Of a stretch of 64,000 nucleotides of DNA, positions 63,044 through 64,000 are shown piece by piece. Below the pieces are notes generated by a model, which saw only the letters and a program-made list of their open reading frames with translations, was not told where the DNA came from and ran no database searches. The stretch comes from Mycobacterium asiaticum (GTDB lineage: Bacteria > Actinomycetota > Actinomycetes > Mycobacteriales > Mycobacteriaceae), in assembly GCF_001673365.1 (NCBI RefSeq), contig NZ_LZLS01000099.1:1-64000 (forward strand), in the 5' to 3' direction. Every line of letters begins with the position of its first letter. The stretch's first letter is position 1. The translations under genes were made by a program, and so were the position numbers.

Positions 63044-64000
63044 ATGGCAGACCTATCCCGGCCGGATATTCCGCGCACCAGTGCCGCCGTCGTCGAACGA
63101 ACCAGTCACGATCCCGATGCGGGCGGACATTTCGGCGTCTACGGTGGCCGCTACGTTCCCGAGGCGCTGATGGCGGTGATCGAAGAGGTCACCACCGCCT
63201 ACGAAAAGGAACGCGTCGACCAGGATTTCCTGGACACCCTCGATAAGTTGCAGGCCCACTACGCCGGCCGTCCGTCGCCGTTGTACGAGACGACCCGACT
63301 GGGTGAGCATGCGGGGTCGGCGCGCATATTTCTCAAACGAGAAGACCTGAACCACACGGGATCTCACAAGATCAACAATGTCCTGGGCCAGGCGTTGCTG
63401 GCTCGTCGGATGGGCAAAACGCGAGTCATTGCCGAGACCGGCGCTGGCCAACACGGTGTCGCGACCGCCACCGCATGTGCGCTGCTTGGGCTGGATTGCA
63501 TTATCTACATGGGGGCGGTCGACACCGCGCGCCAGGCGCTCAACGTCGCACGGATGCGACTGCTCGGTGCCCGGGTGGTGTCAGTGGAGACCGGGTCCAG
63601 GACGCTCAAAGACGCCATCAACGAGGCGTTCCGCGACTGGGTCACCAACGCCCACAACACTTATTACTGCTTCGGCACCGCCGCTGGGCCGCATCCCTTC
63701 CCGACCATGGTCCGCGATTTCCAGCGCATCATCGGTCTGGAGACACGGGTGCAGATTCAAGCGCAGGCGGGCCGCCTTCCCGACGCGGTGGTGGCCTGCG
63801 TCGGTGGCGGATCCAATGCGATCGGCATCTTCCACGCGTTCATTGACGATCCGGGTGTCCGGTTGGTGGGGTATGAAGCGGCCGGCGACGGCGTCGAAAC
63901 CGGCCGACACGCAGCCACGTTCACCGGTGGCTCGCCCGGCGCGTTCCAGGGTTCCTACTCCTACCTGTTGCAGGACGAGGATGGTCAGACGATCGAATCG
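63044..64000 (+). CDS. trpB: Tryptophan synthase beta subunit (3' end beyond the window)
   Basis: The first 319 residues are present; the reading frame is open to base 64000. Condenses indole with serine, PLP-dependent, in complex with TrpA. Marks: [15 protein letters not shown], the PLP lysine in [47 protein letters not shown] and the phosphate loop VGGGSNAIG. Start ATG 63044 (GTG 63041 adjacent), 35 nt after trpC. The N-terminal about 30 residues differ from M. tuberculosis. Confidence 0.95.
   Translation, partial: MADLSRPDIPRTSAAVVERTSHDPDAGGHFGVYGGRYVPEALMAVIEEVTTAYEKERVDQDFLDTLDKLQAHYAGRPSPLYETTRLGEHAGSARIFLKREDLNHTGSHKINNVLGQALLARRMGKTRVIAETGAGQHGVATATACALLGLDCIIYMGAVDTARQALNVARMRLLGARVVSVETGSRTLKDAINEAFRDWVTNAHNTYYCFGTAAGPHPFPTMVRDFQRIIGLETRVQIQAQAGRLPDAVVACVGGGSNAIGIFHAFIDDPGVRLVGYEAAGDGVETGRHAATFTGGSPGAFQGSYSYLLQDEDGQTIES

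Overview
The window is chromosomal DNA of a slow-growing Mycobacterium closely related to, but distinct from, the M. tuberculosis complex. It has high GC and follows the Rv1546-Rv1612 backbone of M. tuberculosis in order: SRPBCC protein, dnaE1, fadD11, plsB1, ilvA, treX-treY-treZ, ripD, bioA-F-D, bioB, nadA-B-C, the his operon, trpE-C-B. It also carries a PE_PGRS gene, a 13E12-family HNH gene and MIRU-like and other intergenic repeats. Comparisons with M. tuberculosis are from memory of its gene order and protein sequences. Some genes expected at these positions are absent (PPE21, frdABCD, mmpL6, vapBC11, phiRv1, Rv1597, chaA). An M. kansasii/gordonae/szulgai-type species is plausible, but I cannot name the species.

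Layout. 1-1.2 kb: a truncated run of NHL beta-propeller repeats (+) meets a truncated PknD-like kinase (-) head-on. 1.3-11.6 kb: SRPBCC protein, replicative DNA polymerase dnaE1, an intact fadD11, plsB1, a small membrane protein, a deazaflavin-type nitroreductase and ilvA. 11.7-16.3 kb is accessory: a 13E12/HNH gene with a LexA (SOS) box on its start codon, a cyclase gene remnant, a divergent flavin-split-barrel/MocR pair and two small genes. 16.3-26.4 kb (-): treX-treY-treZ (glycogen to trehalose), an acyltransferase-3/SGNH envelope enzyme, non-catalytic RipD and a small membrane protein. 26.5-30.2 kb: bioA-bioF-bioD and a 2H phosphoesterase.

30.2-42.0 kb is a second accessory block, at the point where M. 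tuberculosis H37Rv carries prophage phiRv1. It holds a MscS channel with a cNMP-like domain coupled to a degenerate class III cyclase, a PE_PGRS gene, an arsenic cluster (ACR3, two ArsR, CadI) around a clear operator, and a four-gene membrane/cupredoxin operon of unknown function. 42.2-44.2 kb: bioB with its auxiliary protein gene bsaP and a DUF2567-type membrane protein. 44.2-50.0 kb: a secreted-lipase-type gene, an NrtR regulator and nadA-nadB-nadC. 50.0-50.8 kb is a nested repeat array.

50.8-57.8 kb: a nitroreductase-family gene, then the translationally coupled operon hisD-hisC-hisB-hisH-hisA-impA-hisF-hisI, with a MIRU-like tandem repeat at the hisC/hisB junction. 57.8-59.8 kb (-): a Ser/Thr kinase with an external TPM-like domain, and peroxiredoxin bcpB. 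59.9-64.0 kb: trpE, a trp-associated membrane protein, trpC, and trpB running off the right edge. No trpF is present, consistent with HisA acting as the bifunctional PriA.

Many genes begin 6-8 nt after a TANNNT box, as expected for leaderless mycobacterial transcripts. I saw no tRNA, rRNA, CRISPR array or complete insertion sequence.
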